Source: Trinickia diaoshuihuensis
Lineage (GTDB): Bacteria; Pseudomonadota; Gammaproteobacteria; Burkholderiales; Burkholderiaceae
Length of the DNA stretch: 64,000 nucleotides
Assembly: GCF_003390925.1 (NCBI RefSeq)
Contig: NZ_QUBS01000075.1
Coordinates: 23,361-87,360, forward strand
Reading direction: 5' to 3'
Made by a program: the position numbers and the translations under genes. Below the pieces are notes generated by a model. The model saw only the letters and a list, made by a program, of their open reading frames with translations, had not been told where the DNA came from and ran no database searches. Positions 45,645 to 53,692 of this stretch are shown here, in pieces. The first letter of the stretch is position 1, and each line of letters opens with the position of its first letter.

Positions 45645-46975
45645 CTATCGGGTCTCCAAACGAAACGGCCGTCCTGCTCGGTCACGACGATTTTCGGGGG
45701 CAGCGCCAGTTGGTGGAATTCGCTTTCGTTCTTGTCCATCTGATAGCCGGCGGTATTGGGATAGACGATCAAATCGCCGTAGCGCGGTGCGGCAGGGAAC
45801 ATGACCTTGCGCCAGGTCAGCATGTCGTACTCCATGCAGCTCGAGCCGCCGATCGCCGCATGCACCGCGCGCTGCGCTCTCGGGGGGCCGCGCTGTACGA
45901 GAATGGGACTAGGCAGGTATTCGCTGCCTTTCCATTGCTCGGAGAGGCTCATACTGATCCCGGCGACGGTCACGATTCCATGCTCGGCATGATGCTTGTA
46001 TCCCTGAACCGGAAAGACGGTCATCCCGGCCCCGTCGACGAGCGCTCGGCCCGGTTCCAAGTACAGCGTAATGCCGGCCGCGGCGAGCTCCGACGCTAGC
46101 GTTCCCATTGCGGTGCGCGTCCGCAGGATGGCATCGAGCATAGCCGCTCCTGTCGGATGCTGGTGATAGGGATAAAAGTGAGTGAAGCGTTTGCCGGCAT
46201 GGAATCGATCGGGGGTGATCGCTTGGTTGAACCGACGCCAATCTTCTTCTTCGACGTAGCTGCACGCGAATCCGCCGCCGATGGAGATTGCCGTACAAGG
46301 AAAACCAAGCGCGCGCGCTTCCAGGCATCGAGCAATGAGCGTCGATGCGTGCTTGGCGCGCGGATCGACCGCATACCCGTCCAGATGAAAAGAAAATCCA
46401 TCCAGCACGATATTAGGACGCGCCGTTGCGCAGCGCGCCACCGCGGCCGTTAGATCGTTAGCATCGAGGCCGAAGCGGCTGTCCGCGTTGGTCGGCGCGA
46501 GCACACGCAACAAGACGCGCAGCGGCTGCGTCTGTTTGGCGATGGCGATCGCGCGCTCGAGCTCGTCCAATGCATCGATGGCGACTGTCGTGCCGTGGCG
46601 GCTCGCTAACCAGAGCAGATCGTCGTTCTTGGCTGCACCCGTCACTCCGATGCGTTCGCCGCGTATGCCGTTCGCCAACGCATGGACGAGCTCTGGGACG
46701 CTTGCGACATCCACGGAGCCATCGTGCATGGCCGCGGCACGTAGCCATGCTCCCGCTTTGTTGGCCTTTTTACCGTAATAGACTTGACCGTTCACGTGCC
46801 GCGCTTGGAGCACACGTTGAAAGCTCAAGAGATTTTCAGCGAAGCTTGTGGGATGAATCAGGTGAAACGGTCCGTCGATCGTACGGCCTATCTGATCGAG
46901 CAAGCCGATGTCTTGTCTGACCGAAATGGCCCAAGCCCGTTCACGTGCGCGCATCGAGCCGGTATCTAACGCCAT
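45641..46975 (-). CDS. Y4yA/SbnH-like PLP-dependent decarboxylase (fold type III)
   Basis: The 444-aa protein resembles diaminopimelate/ornithine decarboxylases of the alanine-racemase fold. PLP lysine K70 is in YYGKKAN, SFHLDGY has H198, the glycine loop is GGG (234-236), EPGR is at 308-311 and a C-terminal SSCMEYD carries cysteine C381 expected at the dimer active site. It appears closest to the rhizobial Y4yA/SbnH group that acts in siderophore clusters. It is not expected to be LysA, since its neighbours are not lysine genes. Its start overlaps the SbnB-like gene by 10 bp. Candidate substrates are 2,3-diaminopropionate or a conjugate of it. Confidence 0.78.
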   Translation of the reverse strand: MALDTGSMRARERAWAISVRQDIGLLDQIGRTIDGPFHLIHPTSFAENLLSFQRVLQARHVNGQVYYGKKANKAGAWLRAAAMHDGSVDVASVPELVHALANGIRGERIGVTGAAKNDDLLWLASRHGTTVAIDALDELERAIAIAKQTQPLRVLLRVLAPTNADSRFGLDANDLTAAVARCATARPNIVLDGFSFHLDGYAVDPRAKHASTLIARCLEARALGFPCTAISIGGGFACSYVEEEDWRRFNQAITPDRFHAGKRFTHFYPYHQHPTGAAMLDAILRTRTAMGTLASELAAAGITLYLEPGRALVDGAGMTVFPVQGYKHHAEHGIVTVAGISMSLSEQWKGSEYLPSPILVQRGPPRAQRAVHAAIGGSSCMEYDMLTWRKVMFPAAPRYGDLIVYPNTAGYQMDKNESEFHQLALPPKIVVTEQDGRFVWRPDR

Positions 46976-47961
46976 AGCTCGATCCGCTTACCGCGGCCGG
47001 CGGCAATGGCCCGGGTGGCGAACGCATGCGCGACGGCAATATCCGTGATCACCATCCCGCTGCTGAACGCAAATACGCGATCGTCTTGAGAGCGTCGCCC
47101 CTGCTTGCGCCCCCCGACGATCTCGGGTAGTTCGGCGTCGACTTTCACATGCTCGCTCGAACCCATGAGCCGCTTGCCGGTGACCCCCATCTGACTTGCG
47201 CTCGTCGCGATCGTATAGTCGGCCTCGGCGAGCGCGCCATCCGCGACCCCCTTGCTCGCAACGGAAATCAGTAAGCTGCCCGGCTGTAACCACTTTGTCT
47301 GCACTTTCGGATGGGCGGCGCGTCCCGACGCGACGACGACGATATCGGCCTGCGCTACGGCTTGGGGAACGTCGTTGACGAGTTCAATCTGCCGATCCGG
47401 AAAATGACGCGCGAACGTCGACAGGCTCGCGGCGATGCCGTCGGGATGGGTGCCGAACAACTGCAATTTTTCGAGTGATGGAAGAGCGCTCACCAGGTAG
47501 GGCAGGGTATTCAGTCCCTGTGCCCCGGTGCCGATCATCAGCGCCGAGCGCGGATCGTCCTTGGCGCAATGCTTGGCAATGACCGCCGTCGTCGCCGGTG
47601 TGCGCGAGGCGCCGATCCTATGGCAATCCATGAAGGCGAAAGGCAGGCCGGTAATGTCGTCATATAGGCTGATGGTCGTGTAGTACTTGTCGGCACTCTC
47701 GGTTCCTTGTCGATATGAAGTCTTGAATCCCAACTGTTCCAGCGAGCCGTCGTATCCCAGCATCGAGTATGAGACGGCGTCGCGTTGCTCGTTGGGCAAC
47801 GACATCATGAGTTTGGTCGGGCATCGAGACTTGCCGTTTGCATAAGAGAGGTACGCGTCCTCGACCAATGCGATCACGTCTGCCGGAGCCAATTCGACGC
47901 CGGCCAAATCGGTACGGGTAAGGACGTGAATCGCGGGTGTGGATAAATAAGAAAGCGTCAT
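46966..47961 (-). CDS. sbnB: SbnB-like dehydrogenase (ornithine cyclodeaminase/mu-crystallin family)
   Basis: This 331-aa NAD(P)-binding protein has the Rossmann loop GTGAQG (144-149), SRTPATTAVIA around 119-129 and GFKTSY with a conserved lysine (K80). SbnB oxidatively cleaves N-(2-amino-2-carboxyethyl)-glutamate to 2,3-diaminopropionate and 2-oxoglutarate. Ornithine cyclodeaminase itself is the alternative, but pairing with an SbnA-like gene favours the former. The ATG at 47961 follows AGGAAG; an upstream start at 48006 is less supported. It is the first gene of the four-gene operon. Confidence 0.8.
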   Translation of the reverse strand: MTLSYLSTPAIHVLTRTDLAGVELAPADVIALVEDAYLSYANGKSRCPTKLMMSLPNEQRDAVSYSMLGYDGSLEQLGFKTSYRQGTESADKYYTTISLYDDITGLPFAFMDCHRIGASRTPATTAVIAKHCAKDDPRSALMIGTGAQGLNTLPYLVSALPSLEKLQLFGTHPDGIAASLSTFARHFPDRQIELVNDVPQAVAQADIVVVASGRAAHPKVQTKWLQPGSLLISVASKGVADGALAEADYTIATSASQMGVTGKRLMGSSEHVKVDAELPEIVGGRKQGRRSQDDRVFAFSSGMVITDIAVAHAFATRAIAAGRGKRIELWR

Positions 47962-48485
47962 GGTTGCTGCTTCCTGGGCGGATTCGGTGTCACTGTGTTT
48001 TAGCACCGATCTTACGAATCGCTATGCGCTTGCCGCGTGTACGGATCGATATTCTTAATATGTGCTTGGGGTCGGGGACAGAGGTTCATCACCAGCGCTC
48101 CTCGAGCATCTGCGGCTGTCTGGGCGTGACCGCAGCGCCTCTTTTCTCTTCAACCCTCTTTGTTTTTTACCGCTCGTGTCTTAAGGCATTGCCGCCAAAC
48201 GCCGATAAGCAGGCTGCGGTCCATGAGGCGCCACGTCGCGCCGGTCCTGGTGAGCCTGTGCGCTGAGCTTTGTCCGTCCGAAGGAATCGACCCCATTCGT
48301 ATTCGGGCGCACGCGCAAATGTTGTCGCAGGCCGATTTTAGGTAGTTAGGACAACTGATTTATTGTCGAACGAACGGCGGCTGAGCTCGCCCGTCGCATG
48401 ACAGGAGCGCCCCGACGCGTTCTCGATCTTTGTTCCGTATGTCGCGCGGTGGATGCCGTGCGGAGAGTTCCAAGGAAGTATTGGC
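47962..48485. other. Divergent region between the SbnB-like and chemoreceptor genes
   Basis: This 524-bp gap contains an inverted repeat ATATT-CTT-AATAT at 48049-48061, about 90 bp upstream of the SbnB-like start. It also has a GGGGACAG-type repeat fragment at 48074-48085 and a sigma-28-like promoter at 48182-48208. Short frames across it show no recognisable protein. No clear sigma-70 promoter for the SbnB-like operon was found. Confidence 0.6.
48182..48208 (+). promoter_or_regulatory. Sigma-28 (FliA) promoter upstream of the chemoreceptor
   Basis: GCCGATAA at 48201-48208 is a perfect sigma-28 -10 element. TAAGGCAT at 48182-48189 matches TAAAGTTT at five of eight positions with the exact 11-bp spacing. 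Control of the downstream chemoreceptor with flagellar genes is inferred. The leader would be about 270 nt. Confidence 0.65.
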
Positions 48486-50039
48486 ATGAAATGGTTTTAC
48501 AACTTGAAGATCGCTCGGCGTCTGTTGATCCTCAATCTAGTGGCGGCGTTGGCTTTGGCGGCGGTGACGGGTTTCAGCGTTTTTGAGATGCGCAAGGTCT
48601 ACACTGCCGCCAGCTATGCTAGCGACAATACGGTGCCCAGCTACTTGGTGCTCGATGGTGCGTTGAAGTCCTACGACGAGATCACGTTGCTCTCGAGCAA
48701 GCACGTTGCTTCGACGGATTCGCAACGCATGGAAGAACTCGCGCGGCAAATCGTCGAGAGGCGCAACCAGGTGCAGGCGCGGCTCACGCAGTATGAGCCG
48801 CTGGTTTCGGACCAAAAAGATCGCGATCTGCTAGCCGCGGACCGTGAGGCGATGGCGCGCTCCGCGAAACTTCGCGACCAGGTGATCGCGCTTTCCAGCG
48901 CAGGTCGGAAACAGCAAGCGGAGGAACTGCTGAACGGTGCGATGGCCGATGCCGCGCAGCGTGTCGATGCCGCGATCGAGGCGCATCGCGCCTACAACGG
49001 AGAGCTGGGTAAGCAGGGCGCCGAACGTGCGCAAGCGATGATCGAGCAAGCCGATTTGCTGGAAATCGTCTGCTCGCTCGCTATCGTCGCCGCTGTGTTC
49101 GCGTTGGGCGTGCTCTGCGCGCGTTCGATCACGCGTCCGCTCGGGGGAGCCGTTCAGTTCGCCCATCGTGTGGCCGAGGGCGATTTGACGGGGCACATAG
49201 ACGTGACGAGCCACGATGAGGTCGGTCAGTTGCTCGGGGCGCTCAATCAGATGAACGAAAACTTGAGAGGTGTCGTCGCCAAGGTTCGGACCGGCAGCGA
49301 AACAATCGCCACGGCGACCGCGCAAATCGCGGCGGGCAACCTCGATCTTTCCAGCCGGACGGAACAGCAAGCGTCGTCACTGCAAGAAACGGCGGCGAGC
49401 ATGGAGCAACTGACTTCCACCGTGCGGCTGAACGCCGAGAACGCGCAGCAAGCGAGCGTGCTGGCGTCGAGCGCATCGGGCGTCGCGCAAGAGGGTAGCG
49501 GCGTGGTGGGCCAGCTCGTGGACACCATGACGAAGATCAGTGACCGCTCGACGAAGATCGCGGATATCACGGGCATGATCGAGGGCATCGCATTCCAAAC
49601 GAATATCCTGGCGCTCAATGCGGCCGTCGAAGCAGCGCGGGCAGGGGAGCAGGGTCGCGGTTTCGCCGTCGTGGCGAGCGAGGTGCGCAGCCTTGCACAG
49701 CGTTCGTCGAGTGCGGCCAAGGAAATCAAGGAGTTGATCGCCGCTTCTGTCGAGACGGTGGACGAGGGTTCATCGCTTGCGGGCCAGGCGGGAGCCACGA
49801 TGACCGAAGTGACGCGGGCGATCGCGCGCGTGACGGACATCATGGGTGAGATTGCCGCCGCTTCCGACGAACAGCGCCGCGGCATCGAGCAAGTCGGCGT
49901 GGCCATGACGCAAATGGACGAAGTGACGCAGCAAAACGCGGCGCTGGTCGAGCAGGCCGCGGCCGCCTCGCAGTCGCTCGACGAACAAGGGCGGCAGCTT
50001 GGTAACGCGGTGGCGTTCTTTAGGGCTTCGGAGGCGTAA
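48486..50039 (+). CDS. Methyl-accepting chemotaxis protein
   Basis: A 517-aa chemoreceptor with transmembrane helices at about residues 11-30 and 190-210. Between them is a four-helix-bundle (4HB_MCP) periplasmic sensor. A HAMP domain and the long coiled-coil signalling domain follow, with the tip [21 protein letters not shown] and methylation-type glutamine/glutamate pairs. AAGGAAG precedes the ATG at 48486. A sigma-28-like promoter lies 278 bp upstream. The C-terminus ends at FFRASEA without the CheR-binding pentapeptide. The ligand is unknown. Confidence 0.94.
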   Translation: MKWFYNLKIARRLLILNLVAALALAAVTGFSVFEMRKVYTAASYASDNTVPSYLVLDGALKSYDEITLLSSKHVASTDSQRMEELARQIVERRNQVQARLTQYEPLVSDQKDRDLLAADREAMARSAKLRDQVIALSSAGRKQQAEELLNGAMADAAQRVDAAIEAHRAYNGELGKQGAERAQAMIEQADLLEIVCSLAIVAAVFALGVLCARSITRPLGGAVQFAHRVAEGDLTGHIDVTSHDEVGQLLGALNQMNENLRGVVAKVRTGSETIATATAQIAAGNLDLSSRTEQQASSLQETAASMEQLTSTVRLNAENAQQASVLASSASGVAQEGSGVVGQLVDTMTKISDRSTKIADITGMIEGIAFQTNILALNAAVEAARAGEQGRGFAVVASEVRSLAQRSSSAAKEIKELIAASVETVDEGSSLAGQAGATMTEVTRAIARVTDIMGEIAAASDEQRRGIEQVGVAMTQMDEVTQQNAALVEQAAAASQSLDEQGRQLGNAVAFFRASEA

Positions 50040-50068
50040 CAGCGGAGCGGTCCGAAAGGCGCGGCTAC

Positions 50069-50097
50069 TTGAAATGAGCACTGTGATTTTGTACAGT
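50069..50097 (+). promoter_or_regulatory. Sigma-70 promoter of dinB
   Basis: TTGAAA at 50069-50074 and TACAGT at 50092-50097 have a 17-bp spacer. Transcription would start near 50104, only about 4 nt before the TTG start codon. The LexA box overlaps the spacer and the -10 element. Confidence 0.6.
50081..50096. promoter_or_regulatory. LexA (SOS) box of dinB
   Basis: CTGTGATTTTGTACAG has perfect CTGT-N8-ACAG arms as in the gamma/beta-proteobacterial LexA consensus. It sits on the dinB promoter, so repression by LexA and induction after DNA damage are expected. Confidence 0.85.
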
Positions 50098-50107
50098 ATC
50101 GTTCACC

Positions 50108-51259
50108 TTGAGTACGCCGACGCCTTCGTTTCCACCCTCCGATTCCGCACCCCCAGGCGCGACGCCCGCGCTCGCCCGTAAGATCATCCACTGCGATTGC
50201 GACTGTTTCTACGCGTCGGTTGAGATGCGCGACGATCCGAGCCTGCGCGGCCGGCCGCTCGCGGTCGGCGGCCGGCCCGAACATCGTGGCGTGATCGCTA
50301 CCTGCAATTACGAAGCGCGCCGCTACGGGGTGCATTCGGCGATGTCGTCGGCCACCGCCATGCGCAAGTGTCCCGACCTGTTGATCATGCCGCCCTCGAT
50401 GGAGAAATACCGCATCGCGTCGCGGCAAATCATGGCGATCTACCGGGACTACACGCCGGTCGTCGAGCCGCTTTCGCTCGACGAAGCCTATCTCGACGTG
50501 AGCAGCGCGTCGCGCTGCAAAGGCAGCGCCACCCTGATGGCCGAGGAGATTCGCGAACGGGTGCGCGAGACGGTGGGCGTGACGGTGTCTGCCGGCGTCG
50601 CCCCGAACAAGTTCGTGGCCAAGATCGCCTCGGATTGGAACAAGCCCGACGGGCTCTTCGTCGTCCGTCCGCACGAGGTCGATGCGTTCGTGGCCGCCTT
50701 GCCCGTGCGCAAAATCTTCGGCGTCGGCAAGGTGACCGCGGCGAAGCTCGAAAAACTCGGGATCGAAACCTGCCAGGATTTGCGCGCATGGTCGCTGCTC
50801 GAATTGCATCAGCGCTTCGGCGCATTCGGGCGCAGGCTGTACAACCTGTCGCGCGGTATCGATCATCGCGCCGTGGAGCCCGATCAAGAGCGCAAGTCGA
50901 TCAGCGTGGAAACGACGTACGTGACTGATCTGCCGACGCTCGACGCCTGCGCGAAGGAGATTCCCCAACTAGCCCAGCAGCTCGACGCCCGCATCGAACG
51001 CGTGCGCGCGGGGGCCGCCATCCGCAAGCTGTACGTCAAGATCCGGTTCGCCGATTTTCAACGAACGACCGTGGAGTGCGTGGCGGGGGCCACTCATGTC
51101 CCCACCTTCCTCGCTTTGCTCGAAAAGGGTTTCGCACGGCGCGCCCGGCCTGTGCGCTTGCTCGGCGTCGGCGTGCGTCTCGACGAGGACGATGTCGCGG
51201 ACAGCGGTCAATTCCAGCTTTTTGACGAGGACGCCCCGCAAGAGGGCGCGGCTCGCTAG
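50108..51259 (+). CDS. dinB: DNA polymerase IV
   Basis: This 383-aa Y-family translesion polymerase has KIIHCDCDCFYASVEM with the first catalytic Asp. CNYEARRYGVHSAMSS follows, then LSLDEAYLDVS with the catalytic Asp-Glu pair, the helix-hairpin-helix region KIFGVGKVTAAKL and a little-finger domain. The start is taken as TTG at 50108 because no ATG precedes the catalytic core, giving a 24-residue Pro/Ser-rich N-terminal extension. The LexA box and promoter end a few bases upstream. No beta-clamp motif was confidently identified at the C-terminus. Confidence 0.94.
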   Translation: MSTPTPSFPPSDSAPPGATPALARKIIHCDCDCFYASVEMRDDPSLRGRPLAVGGRPEHRGVIATCNYEARRYGVHSAMSSATAMRKCPDLLIMPPSMEKYRIASRQIMAIYRDYTPVVEPLSLDEAYLDVSSASRCKGSATLMAEEIRERVRETVGVTVSAGVAPNKFVAKIASDWNKPDGLFVVRPHEVDAFVAALPVRKIFGVGKVTAAKLEKLGIETCQDLRAWSLLELHQRFGAFGRRLYNLSRGIDHRAVEPDQERKSISVETTYVTDLPTLDACAKEIPQLAQQLDARIERVRAGAAIRKLYVKIRFADFQRTTVECVAGATHVPTFLALLEKGFARRARPVRLLGVGVRLDEDDVADSGQFQLFDEDAPQEGAAR

Positions 51260-51359
51260 AATCGGCGATCGATACGTTGCATTCAAGGTGCGATTGCCCG
51301 GCGTCGCATCGCATCGAGCTAGCCGGTAACCCACGCCGGCGTTCACCCGAGGAGCCCAG

Positions 51360-52646
51360 ATGGATCTCATCATCCGCCGTGCGGCGTTGACCACGCATAA
51401 ACCGGGACGCGATGTCCCCGTCGATATCGCGATCGACGCTGGGCGCATCGTAGCCGTCGAGGCGAACCTGGCCGCGGTTGCCGCGCAGGAGATCGATGCT
51501 GCCGGCGGGCTTGTCACGCCGCCTTTCGTCGATGCGCATTTTCACCTCGACGCTACGCTCTCATACGGTCTGCCGCGCGTGAATGTATCGGGAACGTTGT
51601 TGGAAGGCATCGCGCTTTGGGGGGAACTCAAGCCTGAGCTGACCCAGGAGGCGTTGGTCGAGCGCGCGCTGCAATATTGCGACTGGGCCGTCGCGCGCGG
51701 GCTACTGGCGATCCGCAGCCATGTCGACGTCTGCGATTCACGACTGTTGGCGGTGGAGGCGTTAATCGAGGTGAAGCGGCGAGTGGCGCCGTATCTCGAC
51801 TTGCAATTGGTCGCGTTCCCGCAAGACGGCTTGCTGCGTTCCGCGGGGGCGTTCGAGAACTTGAAACGAGCGATCGCGATGGGCGTCGATGTCGTCGGCG
51901 GCATTCCCCATTTCGAGCGGACGATGGCCGACGGCGCCGAATCGATTCGGCTGTTATGCGAATTCGCCGCCGAAAAAGGATTGCCCGTCGATATGCATTG
52001 CGACGAATCGGACGATCCAATGTCACGTCATATCGAGACTCTATGCAAAGAGGCGCATCGCCTCGGGCTCGGCGGGCGTGTGGCCGGCTCGCATCTGACC
52101 TCGATGCATTCGATGGACAACTACTACGTCAGCAAGCTGTTGCCGCTGATGCGCGAGTCGGGCGTGGCGGCGATCGCCAATCCGCTCATCAATATCACGC
52201 TGCAAGGACGCGCGGATACCTATCCGAAGCGCCGCGGCATGACGCGAGTGCCGGAGATGCTGGCCGCCGGCATCAACGTGGCCTTCGGCCATGATTGCGC
52301 GATGGATCCGTGGTACAGCCTCGGGTCGGCGGATATGCTCGAGGTTGCCCATATGGGGCTGCACGTTGCGCAGATGACGGGCGTCGATGCGATGCACGCG
52401 GCGTTTGACGCCGTGACGGTAAACGCGGCGCGGATTCTCGGCTTGGACGGTTACGGTATCGCGCCCGGCTGCCGGGGCGATTGTGTCCTGCTCGATGCGC
52501 GCGATCCCGTCGAGGCGATCCGCTTGCGTGCTTCGCGTCTCGCGGTGATATGCGGTGGCCGAATCGTCGCGCGCACGCCGCCGGCACGCGCCGCGCTGGC
52601 GTTGCCGGGACGCCCGCTCGAGGTTGATTTCAAGCTGCGCCGTTGA
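51360..52646 (+). CDS. codA: Cytosine deaminase-like amidohydrolase
   Basis: A 428-aa metal-dependent hydrolase resembling E. coli CodA. Metal-binding HFHLD lies near residue 62, HCDESDDP follows, then SHLTSMHSMDNYY, NPLINITLQGRADTYPKRRG and the late FGHDCAMDPWY. CodA deaminates cytosine to uracil and also acts on isoguanine, so the exact base is open. AGGAG lies 6 nt before the ATG. No codB permease gene accompanies it. Its 3' end is partly repeated at 53645-53673 beyond the Rhs gene. Confidence 0.88.
   Translation: MDLIIRRAALTTHKPGRDVPVDIAIDAGRIVAVEANLAAVAAQEIDAAGGLVTPPFVDAHFHLDATLSYGLPRVNVSGTLLEGIALWGELKPELTQEALVERALQYCDWAVARGLLAIRSHVDVCDSRLLAVEALIEVKRRVAPYLDLQLVAFPQDGLLRSAGAFENLKRAIAMGVDVVGGIPHFERTMADGAESIRLLCEFAAEKGLPVDMHCDESDDPMSRHIETLCKEAHRLGLGGRVAGSHLTSMHSMDNYYVSKLLPLMRESGVAAIANPLINITLQGRADTYPKRRGMTRVPEMLAAGINVAFGHDCAMDPWYSLGSADMLEVAHMGLHVAQMTGVDAMHAAFDAVTVNAARILGLDGYGIAPGCRGDCVLLDARDPVEAIRLRASRLAVICGGRIVARTPPARAALALPGRPLEVDFKLRR
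52614..52642 (+). repeat. codA 3' end, copy 1 of a flanking imperfect repeat
   Basis: These last 29 coding bases of codA (PLEVDFKLRR) recur with 24 of 29 identities at 53645-53673. Most differences are synonymous or conservative when read in the same frame. Confidence 0.6.
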
Positions 52647-52703
52647 GGTTTGCCGCGTCCGGCGATTATCCGGTGGTGAGGCCCACGAGCCTTGCGCGGC
52701 CGA

Positions 52704-53522
52704 TCATTGCTCGGGCAGCTTGGTACCGATGACGCCAGCGATTAGCCGAAAAGCTTGCCGCCGGTTATCGTCGGTCGCCATCGAGTATTCGTTATAGATG
52801 CGGTCGTTCAGCGCTTTTTCCGTTGGGAAGTTCAGTCTTCTCGCGAGCGTCAGCTTATATTGACCTAAAGAATAGAGCGTCATCCCATCGGCGTCCAAAT
52901 CCTGCGCGAAGCTATAAAGCGTGTTCATATGTTGATTGGAGCGACCCGGTCCGGGGACCCTCGTTGGGTTGTTCTGCGCGCGGTCAAACCGGTCGTGAAA
53001 TCGAAGAGACTGGGCCGGGCCGGCGGTTGAGGCTACCTTCGATGTCGACGGCGGCTGAAGCGGTTCAGTCGCCGGAGGGCCGACCCTAGGACGTTTGGCG
53101 GGTGGACTCGCCGGATTAGCGGCCGCCGCCTGATCCGCAGCGATGGCGCCGGATGGTTCCGGCTGGTTTGCGCGATAGGCGTTTGAGGTGTGCTCACGTT
53201 CGGCTTGCAACGCTCTATCAAAGAGGTTATGCACCAGGGCGGCTTCGCGCGGGGACAGACGGTCTGGGTCGCTTGGAATAAAGTTTATGATCGCGGTCCC
53301 TTCCGGCTCGATCATGTGTCCGCTCGGATCGCGATGGTTGACCGGATCCGCCGCGCAATAGACATAAGGATTGACACCGCCGCGACCGAATGGGCTCAGA
53401 TGGTCGGGCGCATTGAAGCGCATCAATCCCGGTAGATACCAGCGATATCCGTTGCCGAGAGGATAGCCGTGGATGGCTGGTTCGAGGTACGCGCCCGTGA
53501 AACGTAGCTGGATCGTTGCCAT
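52704..53522 (-). CDS. Free-standing Rhs core-tip protein with variable C-terminal domain
   Basis: The 272-aa product begins directly in the RHS repeat-associated core. GYPLGNGYRWYLPGLMRFNAPD and LSPFGRGGVNPYVYCAADPVNHRDPSGH occupy about residues 19-69. A Pro/Ala-rich linker (about 85-165) and a C-terminal domain of about 75 residues that I do not recognise follow. Full Rhs proteins are over 1000 aa and end in this tip plus a toxin. Here an ATG with AGGAG upstream shows that the short form is a gene in its own right, not simply a truncated end. No immunity gene is adjacent. It could be an effector, an orphan toxin tip or a decaying cassette. Confidence 0.75.
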   Translation of the reverse strand: MATIQLRFTGAYLEPAIHGYPLGNGYRWYLPGLMRFNAPDHLSPFGRGGVNPYVYCAADPVNHRDPSGHMIEPEGTAIINFIPSDPDRLSPREAALVHNLFDRALQAEREHTSNAYRANQPEPSGAIAADQAAAANPASPPAKRPRVGPPATEPLQPPSTSKVASTAGPAQSLRFHDRFDRAQNNPTRVPGPGRSNQHMNTLYSFAQDLDADGMTLYSLGQYKLTLARRLNFPTEKALNDRIYNEYSMATDDNRRQAFRLIAGVIGTKLPEQ

Positions 53523-53644
53523 TCGGGAATCTCCTGATCGAGGAGTTCCAGCTTAGGCTAACCGCGCACGTTGCGTACTGGGAAGACTGATAGCGGGTGC
53601 GCGATGGGTTGCCACATGTTGCTTACGATGCGCTAATACGGCGG

Positions 53645-53673
53645 CCGCTCGAGATCGACTTCGAGCCGCGCCG
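53645..53673 (+). pseudogene. Remnant of a codA-like 3' end (copy 2)
   Basis: This stretch reads PLEIDFEPRR in one frame, matching the codA C-terminus PLEVDFKLRR, and lacks the stop codon. It lies 20 bp before the end of prlC. No further codA similarity extends upstream. It suggests that an earlier codA ended here before the Rhs islet appeared. Confidence 0.55.
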
Positions 53674-53692
53674 CCATATGCCGGGGCATCGG

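Noticed and set aside
48049..48061. Fur box upstream of the SbnB-like gene
   Set aside because: ATATT-CTT-AATAT is a clean inverted repeat, but its hexamers match the Fur consensus GATAAT poorly, so iron control is not claimed.
47937..48266. 109-aa plus-strand frame upstream of the chemoreceptor
   Set aside because: It overlaps the SbnB-like gene start and the sigma-28 promoter, and has no conserved features or ribosome site.
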